Shown here: piece after piece, positions 44,245 through 53,151 of the stretch
Layout of the letters: each line of letters starts with the position of its first letter
Numbering within the stretch: the stretch's first letter is position 1
Source: Martelella sp. NC20
Lineage (GTDB): Bacteria > Pseudomonadota > Alphaproteobacteria > Rhizobiales > Rhizobiaceae
Assembly: GCF_013459645.1 (NCBI RefSeq)
Contig: NZ_CP054862.1
Span: 62,001-126,000, forward strand
Length of the DNA stretch: 64,000 nucleotides
Reading direction: 5' to 3'
Notes under the pieces: generated by a model
The model's database searches: none
What the model saw: only the letters and a program-made list of their open reading frames with translations
What the model was told of the DNA's origin: nothing
Translations under genes and position numbers: made by a program

Positions 44245-45204
44245 ATGGGTAATTTTGTGCTGCAGGAATTGCGGGCAAAAGCGCCGATCGGGCGACTGAT
44301 TTCCCTGCCGCGCGGCCATCAGGACCTGCATGCCATGCCCGTCAGTGCCGGCTACGAGATTCGCACCCGACCGGACTATCAGTGGGACGGAAGAAGACGG
44401 GGCCAAAGTCCGTTTTCAGTGATCCAGTACACCGTTGCCGGCGCGGGAAATCTGCGTTTTGAAAACCAGACCTATCGTATCCGGCCGGGTGAAACCATGC
44501 TCACCCTGATCCCGCACAACCACCGCTACTGGCTGGAAGCCGACGGCATGTGGGAGTTCTTCTGGATCTCGCTCAACGGCGAGGAGGCCATGCGCATTCA
44601 AAGGGCCGTTCTGGCGACCGCCGGCCCTGTGCTGAAACTCAAGGAGGAGACCGTTAATCAGCTCGCCGATTGTCTGGGGCGCCTGCTTTCGTCGGAAACC
44701 GACACCCCGGCCCGGGCCTCTGCCGTCGCCTATGAGGTGACCATGCTGCTTTATGACGACGTTTTCGGCGTTCACACCATGCCGCCGGTCGAAAGCCGGG
44801 CGATGCAGCGGGTCACGCACTATATCGATGCCAATCTGGAAAAGCCGCTGCCCGTCGACAGGCTGGCGGAAATCTCGGGCTTCAGCCGCTCGCATTTCTC
44901 ACGGCTGTTTGCCCAGTCAGAGGGCATGCCGCCTGCAGAATATGTGCTCCTGCGCCGCTTGAAACAATCGACCCGGCTTCTGGCAAGCGGCGATCACACC
45001 GTCAAGGAGGTAGCCGGCATGTCCGGTTTTACCGACCCGAACTATTACGCGAAGGTGTTCCGCCGCTACTTCCGCGTCAGCCCCACGGAATTCAGGAGGA
45101 TTGGCCTTGCCGCCAGCATCATGACAATGAACAAGGAAACCACTGCACCCGTACTGCAAAAGGAGCCGGTCGAGTATCCGGAAGTCGATGCATGTAAAAC
45201 CTAA
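44245..45204 (+). CDS. agpT: AraC-family activator of galactoside genes (AgpT-like)
   Basis: 319 residues. An N-terminal cupin-like sugar-sensing domain (YTVAGAGNLRFENQTYRIRP, then GETMLTLIPHNHRYW) and a C-terminal AraC HTH (about 185-285: VDRLAEISGFSRSHFSRLFA and VKEVAGMSGFTDPNYYAKVF, then RRYFRVSPTEFR). In S. meliloti AgpT activates the agp operon in response to alpha-galactosides; the same divergent placement here supports the name. A ~30-residue tail beyond the HTH is unusual. Confidence 0.8.
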   Translation: MGNFVLQELRAKAPIGRLISLPRGHQDLHAMPVSAGYEIRTRPDYQWDGRRRGQSPFSVIQYTVAGAGNLRFENQTYRIRPGETMLTLIPHNHRYWLEADGMWEFFWISLNGEEAMRIQRAVLATAGPVLKLKEETVNQLADCLGRLLSSETDTPARASAVAYEVTMLLYDDVFGVHTMPPVESRAMQRVTHYIDANLEKPLPVDRLAEISGFSRSHFSRLFAQSEGMPPAEYVLLRRLKQSTRLLASGDHTVKEVAGMSGFTDPNYYAKVFRRYFRVSPTEFRRIGLAASIMTMNKETTAPVLQKEPVEYPEVDACKT

Positions 45205-45259
45205 GGAGGACGCCCCCGGTTTTCTGGGTAAACGGGCCGGAACAAGAGCAATTTAAAAG

Positions 45260-45286
45260 GAGAGTACCGCAAAGTGTGGGGCAATT
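45260..45286 (+). repeat. Left terminal inverted repeat of ISKra4-type element
   Basis: 27 bp, perfectly complementary to 47575-47601, beginning GAGAGTACCGCAAAG and ending GCAATT. Confidence 0.95.
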
Positions 45287-46670
45287 AGGCTGCCATTCTG
45301 TTTTCTGTGCTTGATTCCATTCCTGAATACCAGTGCTCAAATTTCGCACGCAGCGTTCCATCGAGCGTTCGGGTACGAGTTTGCAACATGAGATGAGCGC
45401 CCCGTCTGGACCAACGCATCTGCTGGCGTTTGTTGAAGCGCTTGCCAACAACAGTGTTCACGGTGCTTTCGACGAAACCGGTTGAGACACGTTCACCATA
45501 GCGCCGCCGTTCCGCATAGTTCGGGATCATGTTGGCGTTGTTCGCAATGTAGGTTTCGAATTCGGCAGCGGATTTGCGCAAGGCCTTGAAGCTCGGGTAG
45601 TCGGTTTCGATCTCATCCAGATCAATGACCAGATCTCCGATTATTGTCCGGCCGTCATGTAGATTGCCATGCCAAAGGAAGCCTTTGATTTGGCGGAGCA
45701 GGCGGGAGATAGCCTCAGCTTCTTCTGGATTGCTATGAGCCAGCCCCTTCACATATTGCTGCATTACCGTGATGCGCATGGTGATATGAAACCAGTCGAG
45801 GATGTGTTCCGACGCAGGCGCCATATGGCGGGCCATCTTGATGACTGTGTCGCCGCCATCGGTCATGAATGTTACCATCTGGTTTTCCTGCCAACCTTGG
45901 TCTTTCAGCACTTCATGCAGCCGCCGTTTCGGTTTGTCGTCATGGCTTTGGACGAGACCCAAGTAGCGACTGGGCCGATCTGTCGAGATCGACTTGCCCA
46001 CCGTCACTTCAAAATGCGACTGGTCGACATCACGGGATCGAACATAGCCGCCATCAATTCCGACCGTAATCGGTCCTTCCGGATTGGAAAGTTGTGCCCG
46101 TTGATGAGCGTTGGTGCTAATGAAGCTGAAGCGCTCGTCAGCCAGATCTGTTTCCATGCGAGTTGCTATACGCCCCAAATGTCGGCGGATACTGTCCGAA
46201 CTGAGTTTCCTATTGATGGGCAAGACATCCTTCAGAAGGTCTGTGGTGACCCCGAAAGACATTAACGATGCCCATTTCGTTTCCAGCCAGAGCAGCTCTG
46301 GGGCAACGTGGTCGGGCAGAAGCTCGGTCAAGGGACTGAAAGTCCTGGCCGACATGTCCTGGCAAAAGCACTGGTAGAAGCGAGGACTGTTGACACCGAC
46401 ATCACCGAAAACCGTACGATATCTGATTTGTCGGCGCGCCTTGCATCTCAGTTTTAGACCGCAGCACTGGCAGGATGCGCGCTCGGCGCAAGAGGCTGCA
46501 CACTGCGCGCCCACGATCTTTTGCTGGATATTCAGCAGGAGCGTCTTGCTTTCGTCAATACTCAGTCCGATTTCGCCGATTGTTTCAAACCCTTTGGTGA
46601 GCTTACCTATCGTGTCGGTGTGGGTCGTGCCGTCCGGGGCGGTGATTGTGACTTTGATTTCAACATCCAT
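45285..46670 (-). CDS. ISKra4-family transposase
   Basis: 461 residues. An N-terminal Cys-rich zinc-finger-like region (Cys57, 61, 67, 69, 70, 76, 101, 103) is followed by a DDE-type core with Asp206 (ITVGIDGGYV) and Asp271 (VTFMTDGGD), then ILDWFHITMRI. The C-terminal VSTGFVESTVNTVVGKRFNK and QQMRWSRRGAHLMLQTRT fit ISKra4 transposases. Intact length and intact inverted repeats suggest recent activity. Confidence 0.92.
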   Translation of the reverse strand: MDVEIKVTITAPDGTTHTDTIGKLTKGFETIGEIGLSIDESKTLLLNIQQKIVGAQCAASCAERASCQCCGLKLRCKARRQIRYRTVFGDVGVNSPRFYQCFCQDMSARTFSPLTELLPDHVAPELLWLETKWASLMSFGVTTDLLKDVLPINRKLSSDSIRRHLGRIATRMETDLADERFSFISTNAHQRAQLSNPEGPITVGIDGGYVRSRDVDQSHFEVTVGKSISTDRPSRYLGLVQSHDDKPKRRLHEVLKDQGWQENQMVTFMTDGGDTVIKMARHMAPASEHILDWFHITMRITVMQQYVKGLAHSNPEEAEAISRLLRQIKGFLWHGNLHDGRTIIGDLVIDLDEIETDYPSFKALRKSAAEFETYIANNANMIPNYAERRRYGERVSTGFVESTVNTVVGKRFNKRQQMRWSRRGAHLMLQTRTRTLDGTLRAKFEHWYSGMESSTENRMAA

Positions 46671-46878
46671 GCTCGTACTTTCCTGCCAACTTTCTTATGC
46701 CGTTTGTGCGCCTCGGTGCGTGAGGAGTGCCAACCAGCCTTGAAAAGCAGGCTACGACGCCCGCAGTGACGCCCACTTGAATCCACTGCTTCCATTGCCT
46801 GAAGCTGGTTTCATCGGCTGGTTCATGGATGAATTTGAGCATAAGGCTCGGACAGAAAAGCAGGTAGCCTGAGAACTT

Positions 46879-47541
46879 TCACCACATCTGCTGATGCATT
46901 AATTGTCGGTGGTTGCCGGCGCGGAAGCGCTTATTCACCTGTCCCCGTGAAGATGTTCCCTCAATGAAAGGTGCGCGCGCAACCATTCGCTCCATTGCGG
47001 CTTCGACATCATCAGACAGGAAGTCAGATACCGCGCGATCAGGCGTACTCGCGACTGCGATATCTTCGAGAAAATCAGCCATGATGTCCATGTCTCTCCA
47101 GGCATCATAGCAATCAGCCTCATCCCGTCGTTCCAGGTAGCCATGCGGCCCGCCACAATCCTCCGGCGGGCAAGCCCCAGATCCACCAGTGCAACTTGGG
47201 TAGGATTTACCTGCAGTCAGTGTACTTATCTTCTCAATGCGTATTTCGTGTTCCCAATGGTCGCCCATATCATACACATATGAAAATCTTTCACGCTCTC
47301 GCAGTTCGAATGTCTGTAGAGCGATATCCGGTCTGGAAACATGAAGATCAAATGAACCGTAGCTGACCGCGTGGACATTGAAGAGAAACAAATGGATGCC
47401 CTCCCAGCCCATAGCCACCTGAAGAATGCCGTGCAACTCGTGCAGGGTTGTCGATGCCGGAATCAAAACGCGCCGCCAAACCATCGGGCTGATACCGAGA
47501 AGACGAACTTTTATTTGATAGATTTGCGGCGCGGGTGACAT
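46879..47541 (-). CDS. Plasmid pRiA4b ORF-3 family protein (IS passenger)
   Basis: 220 residues. The fold matches pRiA4b ORF-3 (IKVRLLGISPMVWRRVLIP, then LHGILQVAMGWEGIHLF and WEHEIRIEK), with the Cys-rich block YPSCTGGSGACPPEDCGG and HGYLERRDE towards the end. The family often accompanies transposable elements; its role is not established. It lies inside the ISKra4 inverted repeats, upstream of the transposase. A truncated relative sits at 7870-8475. Confidence 0.88.
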   Translation of the reverse strand: MSPAPQIYQIKVRLLGISPMVWRRVLIPASTTLHELHGILQVAMGWEGIHLFLFNVHAVSYGSFDLHVSRPDIALQTFELRERERFSYVYDMGDHWEHEIRIEKISTLTAGKSYPSCTGGSGACPPEDCGGPHGYLERRDEADCYDAWRDMDIMADFLEDIAVASTPDRAVSDFLSDDVEAAMERMVARAPFIEGTSSRGQVNKRFRAGNHRQLMHQQMW

Positions 47542-47574
47542 CCAAAACCCTTGGCATCACAAAACCCAAAACGC

Positions 47575-47601
47575 AATTGCCCCACACTTTGCGGTACTCT
47601 C
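47575..47601 (-). repeat. Right terminal inverted repeat of ISKra4-type element
   Basis: Perfect complement of 45260-45286; lies immediately beside the truncated AraC gene. Confidence 0.95.
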
Positions 47602-47840
47602 GATTGCTGGGGCCGGCGCGGAATACGTCTGACTGTTGTAGAAGGCCCTTGGAAAACCGCCAGTGGCCCGCCGCCCGAAGCGCCATCCAGAAGCGACATA
47701 CCGGCAAGACTGAAAATGATCTGGCACCGTCCAGACGGCAGCAAAGCCTCGAATCCAGAGGCCTCAGGGTCTGAGACGCACCAGAGGTGGTCGATAATCG
47801 ATCCGGCCGTCTTGTTTTCAGGGACGCGAGAAGTGAGCAT
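47602..47840 (-). pseudogene. AraC-family regulator, N-terminal remnant cut by the ISKra4 element
   Basis: From the ATG at 47840 the reverse strand reads IIDHLWCVSDPEASGFEALL, then PSGRCQIIFSLAG and GPLAVFQGPSTTVRRIPRRP, the N-terminal domain (DUF6597-type) of AraC regulators. The frame runs into the element's inverted repeat at 47601. The DNA-binding half is absent on the far side, so insertion came with a deletion or a later rearrangement. Confidence 0.7.
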
Positions 47841-48287
47841 CGTTTCCCTCGATTTGAAGCCCGAACTATTGGATCATCAAAGTCGTCCCGAAGCAATGGA
47901 AAGCGTGCCGAAATGTCGCCTCATGCGAGCTTGGTCACATTGATTGAGCACCTGAAGCGACAGTCTGGCGGGGCCGCACATCCATCATTTGCCTCCTGCA
48001 CGGTGAACGTTCGTTCCCCGCCCATCTGACACGTTCATTTCGCCCTGAGGACTGGTCGCTTAGTTCGAATCGTGGTCATTTGTTCGCTACTCAACGAGTG
48101 TCTGGTTCTGGAATCCAATCACGAACCGTTGCTTGGCTGAAATGGGACGCGAAACTGTCGTTCAACCCGCAGCACTGCGGAAGATAGCATCGCTATTCTG
48201 GTCTTGAAGGGATTGGGACCGGCGACGACCCCAGCATTGTCTTTCTTTCTGTTTCGAAATTGGGTAATTGAAAAGGCAGAGATTTAA
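47841..48287. other. Intergenic, no gene recognised
   Basis: About 450 bp; short frames on both strands show no domain. It separates the IS scar from the carboxylic-acid gene set. Confidence 0.45.
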
Positions 48288-48545
48288 GGAAAACCACTTT
48301 ACGAGGATGACAGGATTCACGCGGTGATGATGATCGAGGTCGTCGGCAAATCGGCGACCCAAGTCATTCGCAAGCTGCGCGGTCTGCCGGAAGTCTATTC
48401 GCTGCATACCACCAATGGCAGCTGGGACCTCGTCGCCAGTATCCGGACCTCCACCATCTCCGAATTCGACCGGATCCTGCAGGAGGTCCGGATGATCGAG
48501 GGCGTGTCGAACAGCGAGACCAGCCTGCTGTTGAGCAGTGTCTGA
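48288..48545 (+). pseudogene. Lrp/AsnC-type ligand-binding (RAM) domain, N-terminus missing
   Basis: The frame opens after a TAA at 48285 and reads EDDRIHAVMMIEVVGKSATQ, then GLPEVYSLHTTNGSWDLVAS, then IEGVSNSETSLLLSS, the full C-terminal RAM domain of Lrp/AsnC regulators. The DNA-binding HTH is missing. ATGs at 48324-48330 could start a 71-73-residue stand-alone RAM protein; such proteins exist and modulate full-length Lrp proteins. Truncation is the more likely reading because the leftover EDDRIHAV matches the linker of intact proteins. Confidence 0.65.
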
Positions 48546-48577
48546 GCGCGCGGTCCGACTTTCAGATTTACGGCGGC

Positions 48578-49729
48578 CTAGCCGGAAAAATGGTAGAGCG
48601 GCTTTCTGTCGATGGTGCTTCCGGGAATGAACTTGTGGGTGCGAAGCGCATCCTTTTCGAACCGGACGCCGTGACCCGGCGCATCGGAGAGCTGGTGTTT
48701 CCCCCCGCTGATCGGTAGCGGTGCGGATGTCGCGCCGAAATCGAACAGGTTGAGACCGAAGATATTCTCCACATGCATTGCGTTCGGGAGCGCTGCCGCG
48801 AGATGGACCGAAAGCTCCGCAGCCCCGTGAGGGGAGACCGGAATGCCCGCCGCCGCGCCGAGCGCCGCGATCTTCACGAATTCGGTGATGCCGCCGACCT
48901 TCCAGACATCGGGTTGCAGGAAATCCAGCGCGCCGGCGCGGATATAGTTCCAGAATTCGAAACGGTTGCAAAGCTGCTCGCCCGCCGCGATCGGCATGCC
49001 GGTTGCCGCCCGCAAGGCGGCATGGCCATCGATCGTATCGGAGAGTAGCGGCTCTTCCAGAAACAGCGGCGCGGCATCGATGAGCAGGCGTGAACGCTGG
49101 ATCGCCTCGCCGGGCGACCACTTCTGGTTGGCATCGAGCATGAGCTGGCAGTCCATGCCGATGAGATCGCGAACCGCCATGACGCGCTCCCGGTCCTCAT
49201 GCAGCCCCGGCCTTCCGACCTTGAGCTTGAACGCCCTGTAGCCTTCGCCAAGCTGCCTGCGCGTCTGCTCCAGAAGTTCATCCAACGAAAGGTGGAGGTT
49301 GATGGCGCTGGCATAGACCTCGACCGCGCTTCGGGCACCGCCCAGCAACCGATGGAGCGGCTCGCCGGCCGCCTTCGCCTTCAGGTCCCACATGGCGATG
49401 TCGATCGCCGAAAGCGAAAGCGTGGTGATGCCGCCCGGCCCGGCGGCATGGCATTCCATCCACAACCGCTGCCAGACCTGCTCGGTGTTGCGCGGGTCCA
49501 TCCCGATCAGCATCGGGGCGAGATAGCCGGTGATCAGCGCTTCGGCGGCGGCCGCGCCCACGCCTGCCGTCGTGCACCAGCCGGTCCCGCTGCTGCCGTC
49601 CGACGCGGCCACCTCGACCAGAACCAGTTCGCGATGGGTCATGGTCACACGGCTGGAGGTAAACGGCTGCTTCAGCGGCAGCCGGTAGCCGCTGCCGTGG
49701 ACTTCGGTAATCTTCATGTCGGTCGTCAC
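48578..49729 (-). CDS. Enolase-superfamily enzyme, mandelate racemase-like subgroup
   Basis: 383 residues. Catalytic features of the mandelate racemase group are visible: the KxK base motif Lys168/Lys170 (AFKLKVG), metal ligands Asp199 (LMLDAN), Glu225/226 (FLEEPL) and Glu251 (AAGEQ), and the His-Asp dyad Asp274 (FLQPDVW) and His301 (PVSPHG). It abstracts a proton next to a carboxylate; many relatives are sugar-acid or tartrate dehydratases, others racemases. It is divergent from the tct genes and probably part of the same pathway. The RBS is modest. Confidence 0.88.
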   Translation of the reverse strand: MTTDMKITEVHGSGYRLPLKQPFTSSRVTMTHRELVLVEVAASDGSSGTGWCTTAGVGAAAAEALITGYLAPMLIGMDPRNTEQVWQRLWMECHAAGPGGITTLSLSAIDIAMWDLKAKAAGEPLHRLLGGARSAVEVYASAINLHLSLDELLEQTRRQLGEGYRAFKLKVGRPGLHEDRERVMAVRDLIGMDCQLMLDANQKWSPGEAIQRSRLLIDAAPLFLEEPLLSDTIDGHAALRAATGMPIAAGEQLCNRFEFWNYIRAGALDFLQPDVWKVGGITEFVKIAALGAAAGIPVSPHGAAELSVHLAAALPNAMHVENIFGLNLFDFGATSAPLPISGGKHQLSDAPGHGVRFEKDALRTHKFIPGSTIDRKPLYHFSG

Positions 49730-49936
49730 CTCCCTCGTTCACCCGGAAAGCCATGCCGTTCTGGCTGTAGCCTTGCGCCAGCCCATCTTGCCGGAGCCCG
49801 AAGAAGCACACCTTGTTGTTATCGACGCCTTTCGCCTGACGAAACGTCGTTGTGTGGCTATTTCGCTGAATCGGCATGCGGATATTGTGAACGCGCCGCG
49901 GCGGATTCCTTCAAAACGACGAGAAATGCTTGAAAC

Positions 49937-50401
49937 ATGCAGAAAACAAAACTCAACGCCGATCTGATTTCCGGATTGCTTTTCATAGCGTTCGGACTGT
50001 GGTTCTGCGTTTCATCGGTCTTCAGCCTCAATCTCGGCAATGCGTTCCGGATGGGGCCCGGGTTCTTTCCGGCAGCCCTTGGCGGCCTTCTCGCGCTGCT
50101 CGGCCTTGTCATCGTCGTCAACGGCCTGCGATCGGATGAAGCGCCGTTGACGCTCGCCAATGTCCCGTGGCGGGCGGTCGTGCTGCTGCCGGTGGCGCTC
50201 ATCCTGTTCGGCGCGGCCATGAAACCGCTCGGGCTTGCCATTGCGCTTCTTCTGCTGTGTTTCTGCTCGGCCATGGCGATCAAGGAGATGACGCTGCCGA
50301 AGGCCGTGGCGTTGTCGGTCGCGGTCACGCTGCTTTGCATCGGTATTTTTTCCGTGGCGCTCGGTCTCAACCTGCCTGTTCTCGGCAACTGGCTGCGATA
50401 G
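49937..50401 (+). CDS. tctB: Tripartite tricarboxylate transporter small permease TctB
   Basis: 154 residues with four hydrophobic helices and the TctB opening (LNADLISGLLFIAFGLWF, then MGPGFFPAALGGLLALLGLV). It is the small membrane subunit of a TTT system and acts with TctA. It begins the forward operon tctB-tctA-CoA transferase-tctC-dehydrogenase-hydrolyase, 11 bp before tctA. Confidence 0.9.
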   Translation: MQKTKLNADLISGLLFIAFGLWFCVSSVFSLNLGNAFRMGPGFFPAALGGLLALLGLVIVVNGLRSDEAPLTLANVPWRAVVLLPVALILFGAAMKPLGLAIALLLLCFCSAMAIKEMTLPKAVALSVAVTLLCIGIFSVALGLNLPVLGNWLR

Positions 50402-50412
50402 GGGGCTGAACA

Positions 50413-51921
50413 GTGGATTTCATCAACAATCTCGCGCTCGGCTTCTCGGTCGCCTTTGCCGTCAATAACCTGTTCTTCTGCTTTGTCGGCGTCCTGGGCG
50501 GCACGCTGGTCGGGGTCCTGCCAGGTGTCGGACCGCTGGCGACGATCGCCATCCTGCTGCCGGTCACGTTTTCCATGGGGCCGGATTCGGCGCTGATCAT
50601 GCTCGCCGGCATCTATTACGGCGCCCAGTATGGCGGCTCGACGACGGCGATCCTGCTCAACCTGCCCGGCGAGGCGTCGTCGGCCGTCACCACGCTGGAT
50701 GGCTACCAGATGGCGCGCAAGGGCCGGGCGGGGCCGGCGCTTGCGACCGCGGCGCTATCCTCGCTTTTTGCCGGAACGATCGCGACGCTGGTGATCGCGC
50801 TGTTTGCGGCCCCGCTCACCCATGTGGCGATGGCGTTCCGGCCGCCATCCTACTTCTCGATGATGGTGCTTGGCCTGATCGCATCCGTCGTGCTCGCCCA
50901 CGGCTCGGTGCTGAAAGCCATAGCCATGGTGCTGCTCGGGCTGCTGCTCGGCATTATCGGCACGGATATCTACACCGGTACGACCCGGCTGAACATGGGC
51001 ATGCTGGAGCTTGCAGACGGCGTCGATATCGTCGCGCTGGCCATCGGGCTTTTCGGTATCGCCGAGATCCTGCGCAATCTGGAAACGACCGAAGTCCGCG
51101 AGGTCCTGAACGAGAAGGTCAAGGGGCTTTGGCTGTCGCGCGCCGATTTCAAGCGCATCTTCATGCCTTCGGTGCGCGGAACCGCGATCGGCTCCGCGCT
51201 CGGCATATTGCCGGGTGGGGGCGCTATGCTGTCCTCGTTCGCCGCCTATATCGTGGAAAAGAAGGTGTCGAAGAACCGCGCCGAATTCGGCCACGGCGCG
51301 ATCGAGGGCGTTGCCGCGCCCGAAGCGGCTAACAATGCCGGCTCGCAGACCGCCTTCATTCCGATGCTCACCCTCGGCCTGCCGTCCAACGCCGTGATGG
51401 CGCTGATGATCGGGGCGATGATCATTCAGGGCATCCAGCCGGGACCCGACATCATCGTCAAGCAGCCGGGCATGTTCTGGGGCCTGATCGTGTCGATGTG
51501 GATCGGCAACTTCATGCTGGTGCTGCTGAACCTGCCGCTGATCGGGTTGTGGGTGAAGTTCCTGTCGGTGCCCTATTCGGTTCTGGTGGTGGCGGTGATG
51601 GCGTTCAGCGCGGTCGGCATCTACTCGGCCTCCGGCACGCTTTTCTCGATGTACGAACTCGGTTTCTTCGCCTTGCTCGGATACCTGCTGATGCGGCTCG
51701 GCTGCGAACCGGCGCCGCTGACGCTCGGCTTCATCCTCGGCCCGATGATGGAGGAGCAATTGCGGCGCAGCATGCTGATGTCGCGCGGCGATCCGACCGT
51801 TTTCCTGACCGAACCGATCAGCCTGGCATTTCTGGTTGCCGCCGCCATCGTGCTCGCGCTGCTCGCGCTGCCGTCGATCGCCCGCAAGCGCGAAGAAGCC
51901 TTCAGTGAAAGCGAGGACTAG
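50413..51921 (+). CDS. tctA: Tripartite tricarboxylate transporter large permease TctA
   Basis: 502 residues, GTG start, about 11-12 membrane helices. Family motifs: LVGVLPGVGPLATIAILLP, YYGAQYGGSTTAILLNLPGE, the repeated IGSALGILPGGGAMLSSF with NNAGSQTAFIPMLTLGLPSN. It forms the ion-coupled translocation channel for carboxylates delivered by TctC. Length is normal. Confidence 0.95.
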   Translation: MDFINNLALGFSVAFAVNNLFFCFVGVLGGTLVGVLPGVGPLATIAILLPVTFSMGPDSALIMLAGIYYGAQYGGSTTAILLNLPGEASSAVTTLDGYQMARKGRAGPALATAALSSLFAGTIATLVIALFAAPLTHVAMAFRPPSYFSMMVLGLIASVVLAHGSVLKAIAMVLLGLLLGIIGTDIYTGTTRLNMGMLELADGVDIVALAIGLFGIAEILRNLETTEVREVLNEKVKGLWLSRADFKRIFMPSVRGTAIGSALGILPGGGAMLSSFAAYIVEKKVSKNRAEFGHGAIEGVAAPEAANNAGSQTAFIPMLTLGLPSNAVMALMIGAMIIQGIQPGPDIIVKQPGMFWGLIVSMWIGNFMLVLLNLPLIGLWVKFLSVPYSVLVVAVMAFSAVGIYSASGTLFSMYELGFFALLGYLLMRLGCEPAPLTLGFILGPMMEEQLRRSMLMSRGDPTVFLTEPISLAFLVAAAIVLALLALPSIARKREEAFSESED

Positions 51922-51924
51922 ACC

Positions 51925-53127
51925 ATGGACCCCATCAACGACATCCGCCCCTTCGAGGGCATCAGGGTACTGGACATTACCCATGTTCTGGCCGCGCCCT
52001 TCGCGACCTATCAACTCGCGGTTTTCGGGGCCGACGTCATCAAGATCGAAAACCCGCACGAGCCGGAGCAAACCCGTATCGACGGCAGCGATCCTGAGCT
52101 CTCGGCGGACAATATCGGCACCCACTTCATCATCCAGAATGGCGGCAAGCGCTCGTTCACCCTGGACCTGAAAACCGAGGAGGGACGCGAGATCCTGCGC
52201 AGACTGGTGCCCGGCGCGGATGTTCTGGTCGAGAACTTCCGGCCGGGGGCGCTGAAGGCGCTCGGGCTTGGCTATGAGGATCTCAGAAAACTCAATCCCC
52301 GCCTGATCTACGCCTCGATGTCCGCCTTCGGGCAGGATGGGCCGCGCGGCGGGCAGACCGGTTACGATCAGGTGATCCAGGCGGTGTCAGGGCTGATGAT
52401 GGTCAACGGAACCGCCGACATGGTGCCGATGAAGGTCGGCACGCCGGCCGTCGACTATTCGACCGGCGCGATGGGCGCGTTCGCGCTCGCGGCAGCGCTA
52501 TTCCAGCGGGAAAGGACCGGGCTTGGGCAATATATCGACCTTTCCATGCTCGATACCGCGCTGATGCTGATGGGCGCGCATCTGACCAATTACAGCCGCT
52601 CCGGCAAGGAACCGAAGGCGGGCGGCAACCGGCACGAATTTGCGACCTGCGGGCTCTACGACACAAAGGATGGCAAGATTCAGATCGCCGCCATCAACCT
52701 GCGCCAGCAGGCGCGGCTCTGGAAGGCGCTCGGTCATCCCGAACTGGTCAAGGCCAGCAATGCCGAACGCCGTGCGGGTGCCGCCGAGGAACTGGCTATC
52801 CTGCTGCCGATCCTGATGACCAGGACGGCGGCCGAGTGGGAGGACTGGTTCCAGGACCATCACATCCCTGCCGCCAGGGTGTGGACGCTGCCGGAAACGC
52901 TGGCCCACAGCCAGCTCGAGACCCGTGATATTCTACACCACTACCAGGATGAGCCCGGCATTCCCGGACGGATCACGGCCCCGAAGGCCGCGTTCAAACT
53001 GGAACATGGCGGCGCGCGGATCGATCGTCCGCCGCCGCGTCTGGGCGAGCACAATGAGGAATTGCTCGCCGAACTCGGCTACAGCGCCGAGGAAATCGCC
53101 GCCCTGCGCACCGCAGGCGCAATCTGA
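51925..53127 (+). CDS. CaiB/BaiF (class III) CoA-transferase
   Basis: 400 residues. Blocks: GIRVLDITHVLAAPFATYQL, GADVIKIENP, LVENFRPGALKALGLGYEDL, and the probable catalytic Asp177 in GTPAVDYSTGAMGAF. Class III enzymes move CoA between carboxylic acids through aspartyl-CoA anhydride intermediates (formyl-, oxalate, succinyl-CoA:citramalate types). Being placed between tctA and tctC, it probably activates the imported acid to its CoA thioester. It starts 3 bp after tctA. Confidence 0.92.
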   Translation: MDPINDIRPFEGIRVLDITHVLAAPFATYQLAVFGADVIKIENPHEPEQTRIDGSDPELSADNIGTHFIIQNGGKRSFTLDLKTEEGREILRRLVPGADVLVENFRPGALKALGLGYEDLRKLNPRLIYASMSAFGQDGPRGGQTGYDQVIQAVSGLMMVNGTADMVPMKVGTPAVDYSTGAMGAFALAAALFQRERTGLGQYIDLSMLDTALMLMGAHLTNYSRSGKEPKAGGNRHEFATCGLYDTKDGKIQIAAINLRQQARLWKALGHPELVKASNAERRAGAAEELAILLPILMTRTAAEWEDWFQDHHIPAARVWTLPETLAHSQLETRDILHHYQDEPGIPGRITAPKAAFKLEHGGARIDRPPPRLGEHNEELLAELGYSAEEIAALRTAGAI

Positions 53128-53151
53128 ACCCATAATGAGGAGGAGAACCCC

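Larger units (their letters stand above)
45260..47601 (-). mobile_element. Complete ISKra4-family element with pRiA4b-ORF3 passenger
   Basis: A 2342-bp element bounded by perfect 27-bp inverted repeats (45260-45286 and 47575-47601, outer bases GAGAGTACCGC). It contains the transposase (45285-46670) and a passenger gene (46879-47541), both on the reverse strand. The transposase stop codon lies inside the left repeat. No clear target duplication is visible, and the right end cuts an AraC-family gene whose other part is absent from the left flank. Confidence 0.88.

Noticed and set aside
45240-47615. Target-site duplication for the ISKra4-type element
   Set aside because: Bases outside the two inverted repeats do not match each other, so none is claimed.
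48162-49121. 319-codon reverse frame overlapping the enolase-superfamily gene and the RAM domain
   Set aside because: Reads across two recognised genes in a different frame with shadow composition.
50755-52125. 456-codon reverse frame opposite tctA
   Set aside because: Gln/Arg/His-rich shadow composition with no domain; tctA on the forward strand explains the region.
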